This document shows positions 5,967 through 6,543 of a stretch of 6,543 nt of DNA, piece by piece. A program made the position numbers and the translations under genes. The stretch is from assembly GCA_015487825.1 (NCBI GenBank), contig WFOZ01000415.1, positions 1 through 6,543 of the forward strand, read 5' to 3'. The first letter of the stretch is position 1. Each line of letters starts with the position of its first letter. This stretch comes from Planctomycetaceae bacterium. Lineage in GTDB: Bacteria > Planctomycetota > Planctomycetia > Planctomycetales > Planctomycetaceae. The notes beneath the pieces were generated by a model. It was not told the DNA's origin, made no database searches, and saw only the letters and a program-made list of their open reading frames with translations.

Positions 5967-6543
5967 TAGTTACGACCAGACAACTCACATTGCTCGGCGG
6001 TTTGCTTGCAATATCCATGGTCTGTCATGCCGGGGCATTCCCGATGAACTCGCTTCAAGCGGCTGAACCGAATCGGGTGACCGGCTTGCCGTTGGAGCAG
6101 GCGAGAATTTGTGTAACCGGTTTTGATCACAACCGCCCGGATGATTTTCCTGGTTTGGGGGATTTCATTGGTTGGACCAGCGGGGCGGTTCAGTTAGCCA
6201 ATGGCGATTTGTTGTTTGTTCATTCAGCCGGTTACTGGCATGTTTCTTTTGCAACGCCCATTCTTCTTAAAGAAACACTAATCGAGCCGTATAAAAAAGC
6301 GGGGCTGGATTTGAACTTCAAAGCTCCTACGGGAGGGCGTGTGATGGCTTGTCGTTCGACCGATAACGGCAAAACATGGTCCAAGCCTTTCACCATTTTC
6401 GATAGCCCGCTTGATGATCGCCCCAGTGCGACTTTTGTCACTGAAAAAGGGACGTTGATTCTAATTGTTAATGTGCAGGCATCGTGGTATGGATTCCCGG
6501 AAGCACCGAAAGGACATCAGAAACTTAATACCCGCCAATTGGT
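5963..6543 (+). CDS. Exported sialidase-like (BNR/Asp-box) protein, C-terminus cut by the window edge
   Basis: 193 codons are visible, with no stop before the right edge. Residues 1-34 look like a signal peptide: TTRQ, then the hydrophobic LTLLGGLLAISMVCHAGA, with cutting near H-A-G-A or L-Q-A-A. The sequence then reads as beta-propeller blades: GWTSGAVQLANGDLLFVHS at about 70-88, and a clear Asp-box at 132-139 (S-T-D-N-G-K-T-W) after R-V-M-A-C-R. The next blade begins at D-D-R-P-S-A (151-156), followed by the strand GTLILIVNVQ. The Asp-box is a structural motif of sialidase-fold proteins. The R-I-P motif carrying the first catalytic arginine of true GH33 sialidases is not visible, so calling it a sialidase in activity would go too far. 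Related secreted proteins of this fold in planctomycetes act on, or are guessed to act on, complex sugars. Its start overlaps the stop of the preceding gene by 4 nt, placing it in the same operon. Confidence 0.85.
   Translation, partial: MIVTTRQLTLLGGLLAISMVCHAGAFPMNSLQAAEPNRVTGLPLEQARICVTGFDHNRPDDFPGLGDFIGWTSGAVQLANGDLLFVHSAGYWHVSFATPILLKETLIEPYKKAGLDLNFKAPTGGRVMACRSTDNGKTWSKPFTIFDSPLDDRPSATFVTEKGTLILIVNVQASWYGFPEAPKGHQKLNTRQL

Overview
The window looks like chromosomal DNA from a planctomycete (phylum Planctomycetota). The main reason is the leftward gene, which has the planctomycete-type cytochrome c / DUF1549 / DUF1553 (PSD1) layout that is greatly expanded in that phylum. Secreted, sugar-directed genes on the other side and mid-range GC fit the same group. 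No genus can be assigned from the sequence alone.

Layout. (1) Positions 1-2418, minus strand: the first 806 codons of a PSD1-type secreted cytochrome. Its C-terminus lies beyond the left edge, and I read the frame through without finding a stop. (2) Positions 2419-3034: a 616-bp divergent intergenic region without a convincing gene. It is rich in short dyads and contains two candidate rightward promoters. One of them has its -10 element inside a perfect 7-3-7 inverted repeat, ATTATGT-CAT-ACATAAT, whose GT-N3-AC core is typical of FadR/FCD-type GntR operators. (3) Positions 3035 to the right edge, plus strand: a tightly packed set of three genes. These are a GntR/FCD transcription factor (3035-3745), a 742-residue exported glycoside-hydrolase-like protein (3738-5966) and the start of an exported sialidase-like beta-propeller protein (5963 to the edge). 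The genes overlap by 8 and 4 nt, and both downstream genes have a Shine-Dalgarno sequence inside the preceding gene.

How the genes may work together (inference). The three rightward genes look like a small, self-regulated glycan-use operon. A ligand-sensing GntR/FCD repressor would bind the palindrome in its own promoter and control two exported enzymes. One has an N-terminal GH20/GH67-like accessory domain followed by a TIM-barrel-like region. The other has an Asp-box propeller fold. FCD regulators often sense sugar acids or other small carboxylates, so an acidic sugar released by these enzymes is a reasonable inducer, but the sequence does not name the substrate. The divergent PSD1 gene may be only a neighbour or may share the regulatory region.

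The most interesting items are the unassigned 742-residue hydrolase-like protein, with H-I-G-T-P-E where GH20 enzymes carry H-x-G-G-D-E, and its pairing with a dedicated regulator and a clear candidate operator. I see no CRISPR array, tRNA, rRNA, insertion sequence or defence system.
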